A stretch of DNA of 8,427 nucleotides. Source: an uncultured Mucilaginibacter sp. GTDB taxonomy: Bacteria > Bacteroidota > Bacteroidia > Sphingobacteriales > Sphingobacteriaceae. Made by a program: the position numbers and the translations under genes. Within the stretch, counting starts at the first letter, position 1. Each line of letters begins with the position of its first letter. The DNA lies in assembly GCA_903885865.1 (NCBI GenBank), contig CAISKH010000566.1, forward strand, positions 1-8,427, written 5' to 3'. The notes under the pieces were generated by a model, which saw nothing but the letters and a program-made list of their open reading frames with translations, searched no databases and had not been told where the DNA came from. Positions 1-6,643 of this stretch are shown here, in pieces.

Positions 1-99
1 ACCAGATGCTTATGAGGCAGAGACAGAGTCATTTTCACCTGGACCATTCCGCCCACAAGAAGAAAGCCCGCAAGCATACGATAGGATCTATCAACAACA
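1..99. other. Unassigned segment beyond the break in metB
   Basis: This stretch sits where the C-terminal third of the metB-like gene should be, but no minus-strand frame reads as that protein. On the plus strand the frame starting at base 2 is open through the segment and reads as a Pro/Glu/Gln-rich peptide (PDAYEAETESFSPGPFRPQE, then ending near YDRIYQQQ) before running into antisense metB. One minus-strand frame is open as well, so coding cannot be decided from 99 bases. GC is about 47%, not clearly different from the neighbours. It may be the end of another gene joined here by rearrangement, or chimeric sequence at a contig end. No transposon end or target duplication can be recognised because only one side is visible. 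Confidence 0.5.
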
Positions 100-843
100 G
101 CGCAGGTGCAGGGTCTTGATACCGCGTAATACCAAAAAACTATCCATAGGCCCCGGTGTAGCACCACAGGCATTATAAATGAACCAAAGGCGCTTATACA
201 GATCCTCGTCATTTAACATCAAAGCCCCCATAACCACATCTGAATGGCCGCTAATATATTTGGTTACCGAATGCATAACGATATCTGCCCCCAGGTCGAT
301 TGGGTTTTGCAGGTATGGTGAGGCAAAAGTATTATCAACAACCAATAGTAAGTTTTTTTCTTTGCTGATCTTAGCTACTGCTGCAATATCAACAATTTGC
401 ATGGTTGGATTAGTTGGCGTTTCAATCCAGATCAGCCTGGTTTTATCATTGATATAGTGCCTGATGTTATCGGGCTCAGACAGATCAAGAAAGTGAAACT
501 TAATGCCATAATTAGCAAATATCCTGGTAAACATACGGTATGAGCCGCCGTAGAGGTCATTCCCGGTAATAACTTCGTCACCCTGCATCAGCAATTTCAT
601 TACCGCATCCGTGGCACCCATGCCACTTGAAAACGCCAGTCCGAATTGTGCATTCTCCAATGCCGCCAGGCAACTCTCTAATGCTTTACGTGTCGGATTT
701 GTCCCGCGCGAATACTCATAACCCTTATTATCGCCCGGCGATTTTTGCCAGTAGGTTGATGTTTGGTATATCGGCGTCATCACAGCGCCGGTTGTTGGAT
801 CGGGCTCCTGCCCTGCGTGTATAGCTTTTGTTCCGAATTTCAT
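91..843 (-). CDS. metB: Cystathionine gamma-synthase/lyase-type PLP enzyme, C-terminally truncated
   Basis: A fold-type I PLP enzyme of the Cys/Met metabolism family, cytoplasmic. MetB joins O-acyl-homoserine and cysteine into cystathionine; the related gamma-lyase cleaves cystathionine, and the two cannot be separated safely here. Visible landmarks are YSRGTNPTR (44-52), the phosphate-binding SSGMGA loop (72-77), VVDNTFA with Asp170 facing the PLP ring nitrogen, and the Schiff-base Lys195 in SVTKYISGH. Family members run about 380 residues. Here homology stops after RGIKTLHLR (residue 248), followed by two Cys and a stop, so the C-terminal domain is missing because of a junction near base 99/100. 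A product lacking this domain is unlikely to be active. The start is the first Met, matching the usual family N-terminus, with a GGAGG-like sequence just upstream. It lies downstream of proS on the same strand, but a likely terminator separates them. Confidence 0.85.
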   Translation of the reverse strand: MKFGTKAIHAGQEPDPTTGAVMTPIYQTSTYWQKSPGDNKGYEYSRGTNPTRKALESCLAALENAQFGLAFSSGMGATDAVMKLLMQGDEVITGNDLYGGSYRMFTRIFANYGIKFHFLDLSEPDNIRHYINDKTRLIWIETPTNPTMQIVDIAAVAKISKEKNLLLVVDNTFASPYLQNPIDLGADIVMHSVTKYISGHSDVVMGALMLNDEDLYKRLWFIYNACGATPGPMDSFLVLRGIKTLHLRCC

Positions 844-852
844 ACCCCCTCC
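844..852 (-). promoter_or_regulatory. G-rich Shine-Dalgarno-like leader of metB inside a repeat
   Basis: On the minus strand the bases immediately before the metB ATG read GGAGGGGGT. The GGAGG part would make a strong Shine-Dalgarno match, unusual in Bacteroidota, where such sites are commonly weak or absent. It is formed by the end of repeat copy 1, whose hairpin lies directly upstream, so the ribosome site may be partly buried in structure. Function is inferred. Confidence 0.35.
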
Positions 853-869
853 GCCCCCTAAAGGGGGAA
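844..869 (-). repeat. Palindromic GC-rich repeat, copy 1 (tandem with copy 2)
   Basis: The core CCCCCTAAAGGGGG (854-867) is a perfect 6-bp inverted repeat around AA. On the minus strand it is followed by a second G-run that reaches the metB start codon. It shares its plan with copy 2, whose core begins 29 bp further on: palindromic core, a 2-4 base spacer, then a run of five or six G and TA. The second arm diverges slightly (CGGAGGGGG instead of CTGGGGGG). Confidence 0.75.
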
Positions 870-871
870 CT

Positions 872-898
872 TTACCCCCCAGCCCCCTGAAGGGGGAG
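872..898 (-). repeat. Palindromic GC-rich repeat, copy 2
   Basis: The core CCCCCTGAAGGGGG (883-896) is preceded on the plus strand by TACCCCCCAG. It is the same unit as copy 1 (29-bp period) and is inverted relative to copy 3, with a nearly identical sequence across about 26 bp. Copies 2 and 3 could therefore also pair with each other around the intervening 51-bp AT-rich stretch (899-949), in which no clear promoter box was found for metB. Confidence 0.8.
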
Positions 899-943
899 CC
901 GAAGGTTGTTAATATTATATTTTTTATCTTCTAAATCCTTTTC

Positions 944-965
944 AAAAAACTCCCCCTTCAGGGGG
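944..965 (-). terminator. Probable intrinsic terminator of proS, formed by repeat copy 3
   Basis: Reading away from proS on the minus strand, 8 bp past the stop codon there is a hairpin CCCCC-TGAA-GGGGG (or six pairs with a two-base loop), followed by AG and six T (complement of 944-949). Short GC-rich stem plus U-tract fits a rho-independent terminator. It would end proS transcription before metB and implies that metB had its own promoter. The termination function is inferred from structure. Confidence 0.5.
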
Positions 966-977
966 TTGGGGGGTTAG
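950..977 (+). repeat. Palindromic GC-rich repeat, copy 3 (touches the proS stop codon)
   Basis: CTCCCCCTTCAGGGGG is followed by TTGGGGGG and TTA, in the orientation opposite to copies 1 and 2 and the same as copy 4. The terminal TTA (974-976) is the complement of the proS stop codon TAA, so the element starts exactly where the coding sequence ends. Confidence 0.8.
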
Positions 978-2446
978 TACGCCCGTGCAAATAACACCCT
1001 TTGATTGGACGGCTTACCCGTTAAAATACACTTACCCGCTTCCTGTTTATTATCCAAAGGTATACAACGGATCGTAGCCTTGGTTTCATCTTTAATTTTT
1101 TGCTCGGTTTCGGCTGTGCCATCCCAGTGAGCTGATAAAAACCCGGGCTGCTCATCCAAAAGGCGTTTAAACTCTTCATAGGAATCAACTTGTACGGTGT
1201 TTTCTTCCCTGAAAGCAAAAGCTTTTTTATAAATATTTTGCTGAATTTCTTCTAATAATGCTTCAATATAAGCTGTTAAACCATCCTGGCTAACCGTCTC
1301 CTTTGTTTTTGTATCACGGCGGGCCAGCTCAGCGGTTTTGTTTTGCATATCACGGCTGCCTATTGCCACGCGTAAAGGCACACCCTTCAACTCATATTCG
1401 GCAAACTTGGCCCCGGGGCGATGGGTATCGCGGTTATCAAACTTAACCGAAATATCTTTTGCCTTTAAGGCTTTGATGAGCGTGTTTACATAAGTAGTAA
1501 TATTTTCCAGTTCTTCGTCGTGTTTATAAATAGGTACTATCACTACCTGTATAGGCGCCAGTTTTGGCGGTAACACTAACCCGGCGTCATCAGAATGCGC
1601 CATGATCAGCGCCCCTATCAAGCGGGTTGATACCCCCCATGAAGTTGCCCAAACGTAATCCAGTTTATTTTCTCTGTTCGTGAACTTAACATCAAAGGCC
1701 TTAGCGAAATTCTGACCTAAAAAGTGGGATGTTCCTGCTTGTAATGCTTTGCCGTCCTGCATTAATGCTTCAATGCAATAGGTATCTAACGCGCCGGCAA
1801 AACGTTCATTTGGTGTTTTTTTGCCCTTTATAACCGGCAGGGCCATCCAGTTTTCTGCAAAATCAGCATATACCCTTAACATTTGCTCGGTTTCGGTAAC
1901 AGCCTCTTCTGATGTGGCATGGGCGGTATGTCCCTCCTGCCATAAAAACTCGCTGGTACGCAAAAACAAACGGGTACGCATTTCCCACCGCACCACATTG
2001 GCCCACTGGTTAACCAGTATGGGCAGGTCGCGGTACGATTGTATCCAGCCTTTATAGGTATTCCATATAATGGTTTCTGACGTGGGGCGTATAATCAGTT
2101 CCTCTTCAAGTTTTGCATCTTCATCAACCACAATATTACCGTTTCCATCATTCTTTAACCTATAATGAGTTACAACCGCACATTCTTTGGCAAAACCTTC
2201 CACATGGCTGGCCTCCTTTGTAAAGAATGATTTTGGTATAAACAGCGGAAAATAGGCGTTGCTATGGCCGGTATCTTTAAACATTTTATCCAGTACCGCC
2301 TGCATTTTTTCCCAAATTGAGTAACCATACGGCTTAATGACCATACAGCCTCTAACCGGCGAATATTCGGCCATATCGGCTTTTATTACCAGGTCGTTAT
2401 ACCATTGCGAATAATCTTCATCTTTACTTATAACGCCTTTACTCAT
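974..2446 (-). CDS. proS: Prolyl-tRNA synthetase, archaeal/eukaryote-type (ProS type 3)
   Basis: A cytoplasmic class II aminoacyl-tRNA synthetase that charges tRNA-Pro with proline using ATP. The 490-residue length fits the short ProS type without the bacterial editing insertion. Catalytic landmarks are the RPTSE loop (120-124), motif 2 in RTSEFLWQEGHTAHA (163-177), GTSHFLGQNFAKAF (238-251) and motif 3 with GVSTRLIGALIMAHSDDAG (271-289). The anticodon-binding domain spans about 299-400. The C-terminal domain ends in the typical FARAY with a terminal Tyr. Positions where archaeal/Thermus-type enzymes carry zinc-binding Cys read HWDGTAE near 440-446 and GKCILTG (471-477), so only Cys472 appears to remain; from memory this degenerate form is usual in Bacteroidota. 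The start is the first Met (MSKGVISKDEDYSQWYND), matching the family N-terminus. Confidence 0.97.
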   Translation of the reverse strand: MSKGVISKDEDYSQWYNDLVIKADMAEYSPVRGCMVIKPYGYSIWEKMQAVLDKMFKDTGHSNAYFPLFIPKSFFTKEASHVEGFAKECAVVTHYRLKNDGNGNIVVDEDAKLEEELIIRPTSETIIWNTYKGWIQSYRDLPILVNQWANVVRWEMRTRLFLRTSEFLWQEGHTAHATSEEAVTETEQMLRVYADFAENWMALPVIKGKKTPNERFAGALDTYCIEALMQDGKALQAGTSHFLGQNFAKAFDVKFTNRENKLDYVWATSWGVSTRLIGALIMAHSDDAGLVLPPKLAPIQVVIVPIYKHDEELENITTYVNTLIKALKAKDISVKFDNRDTHRPGAKFAEYELKGVPLRVAIGSRDMQNKTAELARRDTKTKETVSQDGLTAYIEALLEEIQQNIYKKAFAFREENTVQVDSYEEFKRLLDEQPGFLSAHWDGTAETEQKIKDETKATIRCIPLDNKQEAGKCILTGKPSNQRVLFARAY

Positions 2447-2492
2447 ATTGTTGTGAAATAGATTTTGATTGTTTAATTACTTATTATTGTGT

Positions 2493-2521
2493 CAAATTTA
2501 TAAATTTATACGTTATTAGAA
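2493..2521 (-). promoter_or_regulatory. Candidate Bacteroidota-type promoter of proS
   Basis: On the minus strand TAAATTTG (2500 down to 2493) matches the Bacteroidota -7 consensus TAnnTTTG exactly. Eighteen bases upstream is TTC (2521-2519) in place of the -33 TTG. The predicted transcript would start about 40 bases before the proS ATG. The -7 match is convincing; the -33 match is weak. Confidence 0.4.
2494..2507. repeat. Perfect 14-bp AT palindrome in the proS/lipoprotein divergent spacer
   Basis: AAATTTATAAATTT is its own reverse complement and overlaps the candidate -7 box of proS. It sits in a 124-bp spacer (2447-2570) between divergently transcribed genes, so it could be a shared operator. 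In AT-rich DNA such palindromes also arise by chance. No clear plus-strand promoter box for the lipoprotein gene was found in this spacer. Confidence 0.4.
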
Positions 2522-2570
2522 CATCGAATAACTAAACATACCTGTAAAAACCGAACAAATACCTAAAATC

Positions 2571-3449
2571 ATGAAAAGGAACCTTTTAAAAGGGATCGTT
2601 CTTATCAGCATCATCGTGCTGAGTTCCTGCTCTGTCACCAATAAATTAGCCGGCACACCAAATACCGGTGATGATGTTTATCATACAAAGGCCGCGTCCG
2701 GCGATCAGATTGAATACGCGGATGTTACCAGCAAGCGCCAAAATAGTTATAACCCCGACAATGATTATTACTATTATGGCGATTACGCGTCGCGTATAAA
2801 CCGTTTTAGTTATTCCTCGCCATTTGATTATGATGATGATTTTTACTTTAGCAACTCTGATTATACACCCTATACATCGGGAGCTTCTTTAAATCAGGTG
2901 CCCGATCAGTCATACGATTACGTGAACAGCCCTGTGCAGGAATTGCCTTACAATTTCGGCGTATACTCACCGTTTGATTTTGGGTATTATGACTTTGGGG
3001 GGTATGACGATTTCGATTATGGAGGCGGATATATAGCTTACCTATCTGGCGGCGGCGGAAGACGCCATAATGGAAGACAACTCACTCGTCCGCCTAATAC
3101 AGGTACCGGTGGTAGCAGCAATCCCCCGCTAACATTCCATCGGGCAAATACAGGCAATAATCCATCGCTGGGTATTGTAAACAGCCCCGGCCTGCGTGGC
3201 AATACTGCTAACACTATTATATATCCTGGTCGTCCAGTGACATCTGTTGCAACAAACTCAACTACCACTACCTATAACAATTCACGCCCAATACGCCAGG
3301 CAACCGACAATCCAAGGCCAGTTATACAAACTCAATCTGTGCAGCCATCGAATCCGAGCCCAAGCACTTCAAATACTTCAAGCAGTTCGGGTGGATCAAG
3401 CGGCGGTAGTTCAGGCAGTGGCGGCGGTGGCAGGCCTGTAAGGCCCTAA
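2571..3449 (+). CDS. Tyr/Asp-rich lipoprotein of unknown function
   Basis: The N-terminus MKRNLLKGIV plus a hydrophobic core leads to a lipobox LSSC with lipidated Cys20, so the product is an envelope lipoprotein. No acidic export signal follows the Cys, which leans towards the periplasmic face rather than the cell surface. Residues 33-55 (GDDVYHTK onward) look like a conserved globular start. Residues 60-155 are unusually rich in Tyr, Asp, Phe and Gly (NPDNDYYYYGDYA, SPFDYDDDFYF). From about 160 on the chain is low-complexity Gly/Ser/Thr/Asn/Pro and ends in a Gly/Ser-rich tail with GGGGRPVRP. No catalytic motif is visible. It begins a plus-strand run and is followed after 15 bp by the FadL-type barrel, so the two are probably co-transcribed and may interact at the outer membrane. 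Similar Tyr-rich lipoproteins are recalled from Sphingobacteriaceae, but the role is unknown. Confidence 0.85.
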   Translation: MKRNLLKGIVLISIIVLSSCSVTNKLAGTPNTGDDVYHTKAASGDQIEYADVTSKRQNSYNPDNDYYYYGDYASRINRFSYSSPFDYDDDFYFSNSDYTPYTSGASLNQVPDQSYDYVNSPVQELPYNFGVYSPFDFGYYDFGGYDDFDYGGGYIAYLSGGGGRRHNGRQLTRPPNTGTGGSSNPPLTFHRANTGNNPSLGIVNSPGLRGNTANTIIYPGRPVTSVATNSTTTTYNNSRPIRQATDNPRPVIQTQSVQPSNPSPSTSNTSSSSGGSSGGSSGSGGGGRPVRP

Positions 3450-3464
3450 TACAAAAATTAACTA

Positions 3465-4934
3465 ATGAGATTTAAATACCTATTCAATGTAGTTGCTTTA
3501 ATGGCAATTACCTATAACAGTTTTGCTCAATATGCGAATGACGCGGTGCGTTTTTCTACTTTTCAACCCGGGTCAACATCGCGCATAAAGGCAATTGGCA
3601 ATGCCGGTACGGCCATTGGGGGTGATTTGAGTTCGGTTGCCGGAAACCCGGCAGGTTTAGGTTTTTTTACCCGCTCAGAGGTTAGCCTCACGCCTGAATT
3701 TGATGGCTCAAATGTTAACGCAAATTATTTAGGGCAATCAACTAATGCTACCAAAAGCGGTGTGAATTTTAATAATATCGCCATTGTATTTTACTCCCGG
3801 TTAAACAGCCCTCCGGGCACGGACAAAAGCAAAGGCTGGCTAAGCCTTAATTTTGGCATGGGTTATAACCGTACAAACAATTTTGGAACAAGTATTAGCT
3901 ATAGCGCAAAAAATAGCAACAGCTCTATAACCGATTATTATGCTGCTCTTGCCAATACTGACGGTAAAACGGATGGAACATTACAAAGCTGGGCCTATGA
4001 TCAAAATTTGATCGATCTGTATGGCACCACTAACCCAACTTATAAAAGTAACGCCTTTCCGGGTGTAACCCAGGCTAACAGTATTACCAGGTCGGGGGGG
4101 CAAACAGAATTTGATCTGTCATTGGGTGCAAATTACAGTAACCGATTATACTTAGGCATTAGCATTGGCATCCCTAATCTGCGATATACCTCTGTAAATA
4201 ATTTTACGGAAACTGGCATAGCAACCGTATTAGAAAATGGGGTAGCGATTAACAGGAACTTTAATTCTACTTATTCACAAACCCAGGATACCAAGGGCGA
4301 CGGGTTTAACGCGAAGTTTGGAGTAATATATAAACTACTTGAAAATGTGCGTGTGGGCGCAGTAATAACCAGTCCGACCTACATCACTGTTAATGATTCT
4401 TATAATGAAGCGTTATCATCAAGTTTCAGTAACGGGAATAAATATTCAAGTGGACCAACCAATTACCCGTTAATATATAATATGCGTACCCCTTTTAAAG
4501 CCGCGGGCGGGTTATCCATCTTTTTTAACCAGTACGGCTTTATAACCGGCGATGTTGAGTATATTGATTATAGCAGCACCAACATTAGCAATAATGATAT
4601 TTACGACAATACTTATGACAACGGTATAATAAAAACCAACTACCAGGCCGCTATTAACGCCCATGCAGGCGTCGAGATAAAAGTAACCAGTGGCATTGCT
4701 TTACGCGGTGGTTATGGCATACAGGGCAGCGCTTTAAAAACCAATGGCAGTTCAACAAAAACAGTATCTGCAGGTTTAGGTTATCGTATTGGCAGTTATT
4801 ATATTGACGCCGCTTATATGCATATAAACGGGCAACAAACCGTAACTCCGTATACTATTGGTGCGTTAACCCCATCTGCTAACTTAAATGCAAGCAATAA
4901 CAATGTGTTTGTAACTTTTGGGTTGAGGTATTAA
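3465..4934 (+). CDS. FadL/OmpP1-type outer-membrane transport barrel
   Basis: A 489-residue outer-membrane beta-barrel, probably of the OMPP1/FadL/TodX group, whose characterised members import hydrophobic compounds such as long-chain fatty acids; the substrate here is unknown. A signal peptide ends at NSFA before Gln22. The mature N-terminus carries the group's typical DLSSVAGNPAGLGFF (54-68). Alternating polar/hydrophobic strands rich in Tyr, Asn, Gly and Ser run through the rest, including YLGISIGIPNLRY near residue 225 and GVEIKVTSGIALRGGYG near 405. The last strand, NVFVTFGLRY, ends in an aromatic residue as expected of a BAM recognition signal. There is no TonB box or plug domain, which argues against a TonB-dependent receptor. 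It lies 15 bp behind the lipoprotein gene and 50 bp before the next gene. Confidence 0.85.
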   Translation: MRFKYLFNVVALMAITYNSFAQYANDAVRFSTFQPGSTSRIKAIGNAGTAIGGDLSSVAGNPAGLGFFTRSEVSLTPEFDGSNVNANYLGQSTNATKSGVNFNNIAIVFYSRLNSPPGTDKSKGWLSLNFGMGYNRTNNFGTSISYSAKNSNSSITDYYAALANTDGKTDGTLQSWAYDQNLIDLYGTTNPTYKSNAFPGVTQANSITRSGGQTEFDLSLGANYSNRLYLGISIGIPNLRYTSVNNFTETGIATVLENGVAINRNFNSTYSQTQDTKGDGFNAKFGVIYKLLENVRVGAVITSPTYITVNDSYNEALSSSFSNGNKYSSGPTNYPLIYNMRTPFKAAGGLSIFFNQYGFITGDVEYIDYSSTNISNNDIYDNTYDNGIIKTNYQAAINAHAGVEIKVTSGIALRGGYGIQGSALKTNGSSTKTVSAGLGYRIGSYYIDAAYMHINGQQTVTPYTIGALTPSANLNASNNNVFVTFGLRY

Positions 4935-4984
4935 TAGTACAACCAAGCTACTTTTTTGATTTTAATAGCATATTTGCATAATTT

Positions 4985-5740
4985 ATGAAAATGCTGTTGC
5001 CTTTCATTACGGAGACATTTCCCGGTGTTATATGGCGCATGGAAATTGATAGCTTAAGCGAAACTATTTTCATGGAGATCAGGGATACCGACGATAAAAA
5101 GGTTTCGTTTGCGTCTATTGATCTTTTAAGCGGGAAAACCAACTATACAGGTGTTACCACACCCGAACGATGGCTAACCGGTATGGAAGCAGCTTATGAC
5201 GCAATATTATTGCTTCATAATTACCAGTCGGAAGGCGCGCCTGTACACAAAGGCATTATTGCTATAGATAACAAAGCGACTATTTGCTGGAGTAATTATA
5301 CTTACGCTTTTGATCATCTGACTATAAATGGCCCCATAGTATACAACGTTCAAATACAACCTAAAAAGTTGTATTTAGCCGCTATTAAAACAGGTGCAGC
5401 CATAAGGCCTTATGAACCTGCAATAGATACAGAGCCGGAAAATTATATCGAAGTTCCACAGATACTGTCGCCTACTTATTTAAAACAAACCCTGCCAATT
5501 GAACCTCACGGCGACGTTATGCATTACTTTGAACACAATAATTTGAGAATTGTATCTTTGCACTCGCTTACAGCAGGACAATTAAAACAGTACTTGTATA
5601 TAATGGATGATGCCGGCCTTGTTTATGAGGATTTATTAAATGCCGATATACAAAAACTACAGCCGGAGTCGTTTATAATTTATAAAAACTTGTTGATCTA
5701 TATAAAAAACAAATCAGAATTAAAGGTTTTAAACCTATAA
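4985..5740 (+). CDS. Cytoplasmic protein of unknown function (possibly DUF4905)
   Basis: A 251-residue protein with no signal peptide or membrane segment, so it is expected in the cytoplasm although its neighbours are envelope proteins. It reads as mostly beta-strand (FPGVIWRMEIDS, IFMEIRDTDDKKVSFASIDL, GIIAIDNKATICWSNY) with repeated strand-turn units, loosely like a propeller or sandwich that restates what looks like a single repeated theme. Family assignment to DUF4905, known from Sphingobacteriaceae, is from memory and uncertain. No catalytic motif is apparent. The start is the first ATG; a CATATTTG element (4969-4976), one base off the -7 consensus, lies only 8 bp upstream, which would give a very short leader. 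It is followed after 21 bp by the LysM gene, so both are probably on one transcript. Confidence 0.75.
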   Translation: MKMLLPFITETFPGVIWRMEIDSLSETIFMEIRDTDDKKVSFASIDLLSGKTNYTGVTTPERWLTGMEAAYDAILLLHNYQSEGAPVHKGIIAIDNKATICWSNYTYAFDHLTINGPIVYNVQIQPKKLYLAAIKTGAAIRPYEPAIDTEPENYIEVPQILSPTYLKQTLPIEPHGDVMHYFEHNNLRIVSLHSLTAGQLKQYLYIMDDAGLVYEDLLNADIQKLQPESFIIYKNLLIYIKNKSELKVLNL

Positions 5741-5761
5741 TTTGATGACTAATAACTTATT

Positions 5762-6643
5762 ATGAAATTGAAAACATTATTATTAACTACCGCCTTAGTA
5801 ACACTTTCAATATCAATTTTTGCTAAACCTGTGGTACTAGATTCTATTGGCATTGAGAACCTCGACGGGAAAAAAGTGATATTGCATAAACTGGACCCCA
5901 AAGATAATTATTACTCGATAGGCAGGCGTTACAACATAAGGCCAAACGTTATTATACAATTTAATAAAAACGCGCCTTTAATTATCGGCGCCATTGTTAA
6001 AGTACCTACCGACAGGCCTTTTTTAGAAGCAACAAAGCCTTCCTATACACAACAAAGCAAACCTGAAGCACAAAACCCGGTTACCTCAGCTAACGCTACA
6101 ACACAATATAAAGTATCAGCCGGAGAAACCCTTTATTCGATAGCCAAACGGTTTAATTCGACTGTTGAAGATATTACAAAACTTAACGGCTTAACATCAA
6201 CCACCCTGGTACCGGGACAGCTCATCCAGGTAAAACAAGATTCGGCCATTGTGCCGCCGCCTGTTGCGCGACCTGTTGCTAAACGCGACTCCACAGCTTA
6301 TGTATCTACACAGGACAGCAGCAACGCGGATCCTAAAATTAACAGGAACCGTTATGGTTTATATGAAAAAGCCGAAAATGGTGTGGCCACCTGGATAGAT
6401 GACGCCAGCCTCGACCCGAATAAAAAACTGGTGCTTCACCGCACTGCCCCTGTTGGTACGGTTATAAAAATAACTAATCCTATGACCAACCGTACTACTT
6501 TTGCCAAAGTAGTTGGAGGTTTTAATGATAATGAAGCAACTAAGGATGTTATCATCATCATGACGAAAAATGTTGCTGAATCAATAGGCGCTTTGGATAA
6601 ACGGGTACACGTAAACATAACATACGGCAGCCCTAATGAATAA
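5762..6643 (+). CDS. Secreted LysM protein with C-terminal RlpA-like double-psi beta-barrel
   Basis: A 293-residue exported protein: signal peptide cleaved after SIFA (Ala21), a degenerate LysM-like unit (about 40-83, NYYSIGRRYNIRP), a canonical LysM (about 115-158, YKVSAGETLYSIAKRFNSTVEDITKLNGL...PGQLIQVK in outline), a Pro/Ala/Ser linker (159-195), and a double-psi beta-barrel (about 199-289). LysM binds N-acetylglucosamine-containing glycans, so it should sit on peptidoglycan in the periplasm. The barrel resembles RlpA: HRTAPVGT (226-233) matches the HRTLPFGT strand and VAESIGALD the later helix. The RlpA NDRGPF motif, which holds a catalytic Asp, is replaced by VGGFND (251-256), so lytic transglycosylase activity is doubtful. 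It overlaps udk by 8 bp (ATGAATAA), suggesting translational coupling. Confidence 0.87.
   Translation: MKLKTLLLTTALVTLSISIFAKPVVLDSIGIENLDGKKVILHKLDPKDNYYSIGRRYNIRPNVIIQFNKNAPLIIGAIVKVPTDRPFLEATKPSYTQQSKPEAQNPVTSANATTQYKVSAGETLYSIAKRFNSTVEDITKLNGLTSTTLVPGQLIQVKQDSAIVPPPVARPVAKRDSTAYVSTQDSSNADPKINRNRYGLYEKAENGVATWIDDASLDPNKKLVLHRTAPVGTVIKITNPMTNRTTFAKVVGGFNDNEATKDVIIIMTKNVAESIGALDKRVHVNITYGSPNE

Noticed and set aside
1..99. Insertion-sequence end disrupting metB
   Set aside because: No terminal inverted repeat, target duplication or transposase fragment can be seen in 99 one-sided bases, so a mobile element is not called.
844..977. CRISPR-like array from the clustered repeats
   Set aside because: Only three units, in mixed orientation, with unequal spacing and no cas genes; they are palindromic interspersed repeats.
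1821..2057. Plus-strand open frame opposite proS
   Set aside because: It lies entirely antisense to strongly conserved synthetase motifs and has no protein-like features; the same holds for the open frames opposite metB (179-457, 627-824), the lipoprotein (3038-3268) and scoB (8033-8401).
3247..3441. Alternative-frame plus-strand ORF inside the lipoprotein tail
   Set aside because: It is a by-product of low-complexity Gly/Ser/Asn codons read in another frame; the lipoprotein frame has the signal peptide, lipobox and operon spacing.
4933..4957. Possible terminator after the FadL-type gene
   Set aside because: Only a 4-bp AGTA/TACT stem precedes the T-run; too weak to call.
5724..5736. AGGTTTTAAACCT near-palindrome at the end of the DUF gene
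   Set aside because: The loop would be one base, it overlaps coding sequence and lacks a T-tract, so it is not a credible hairpin.
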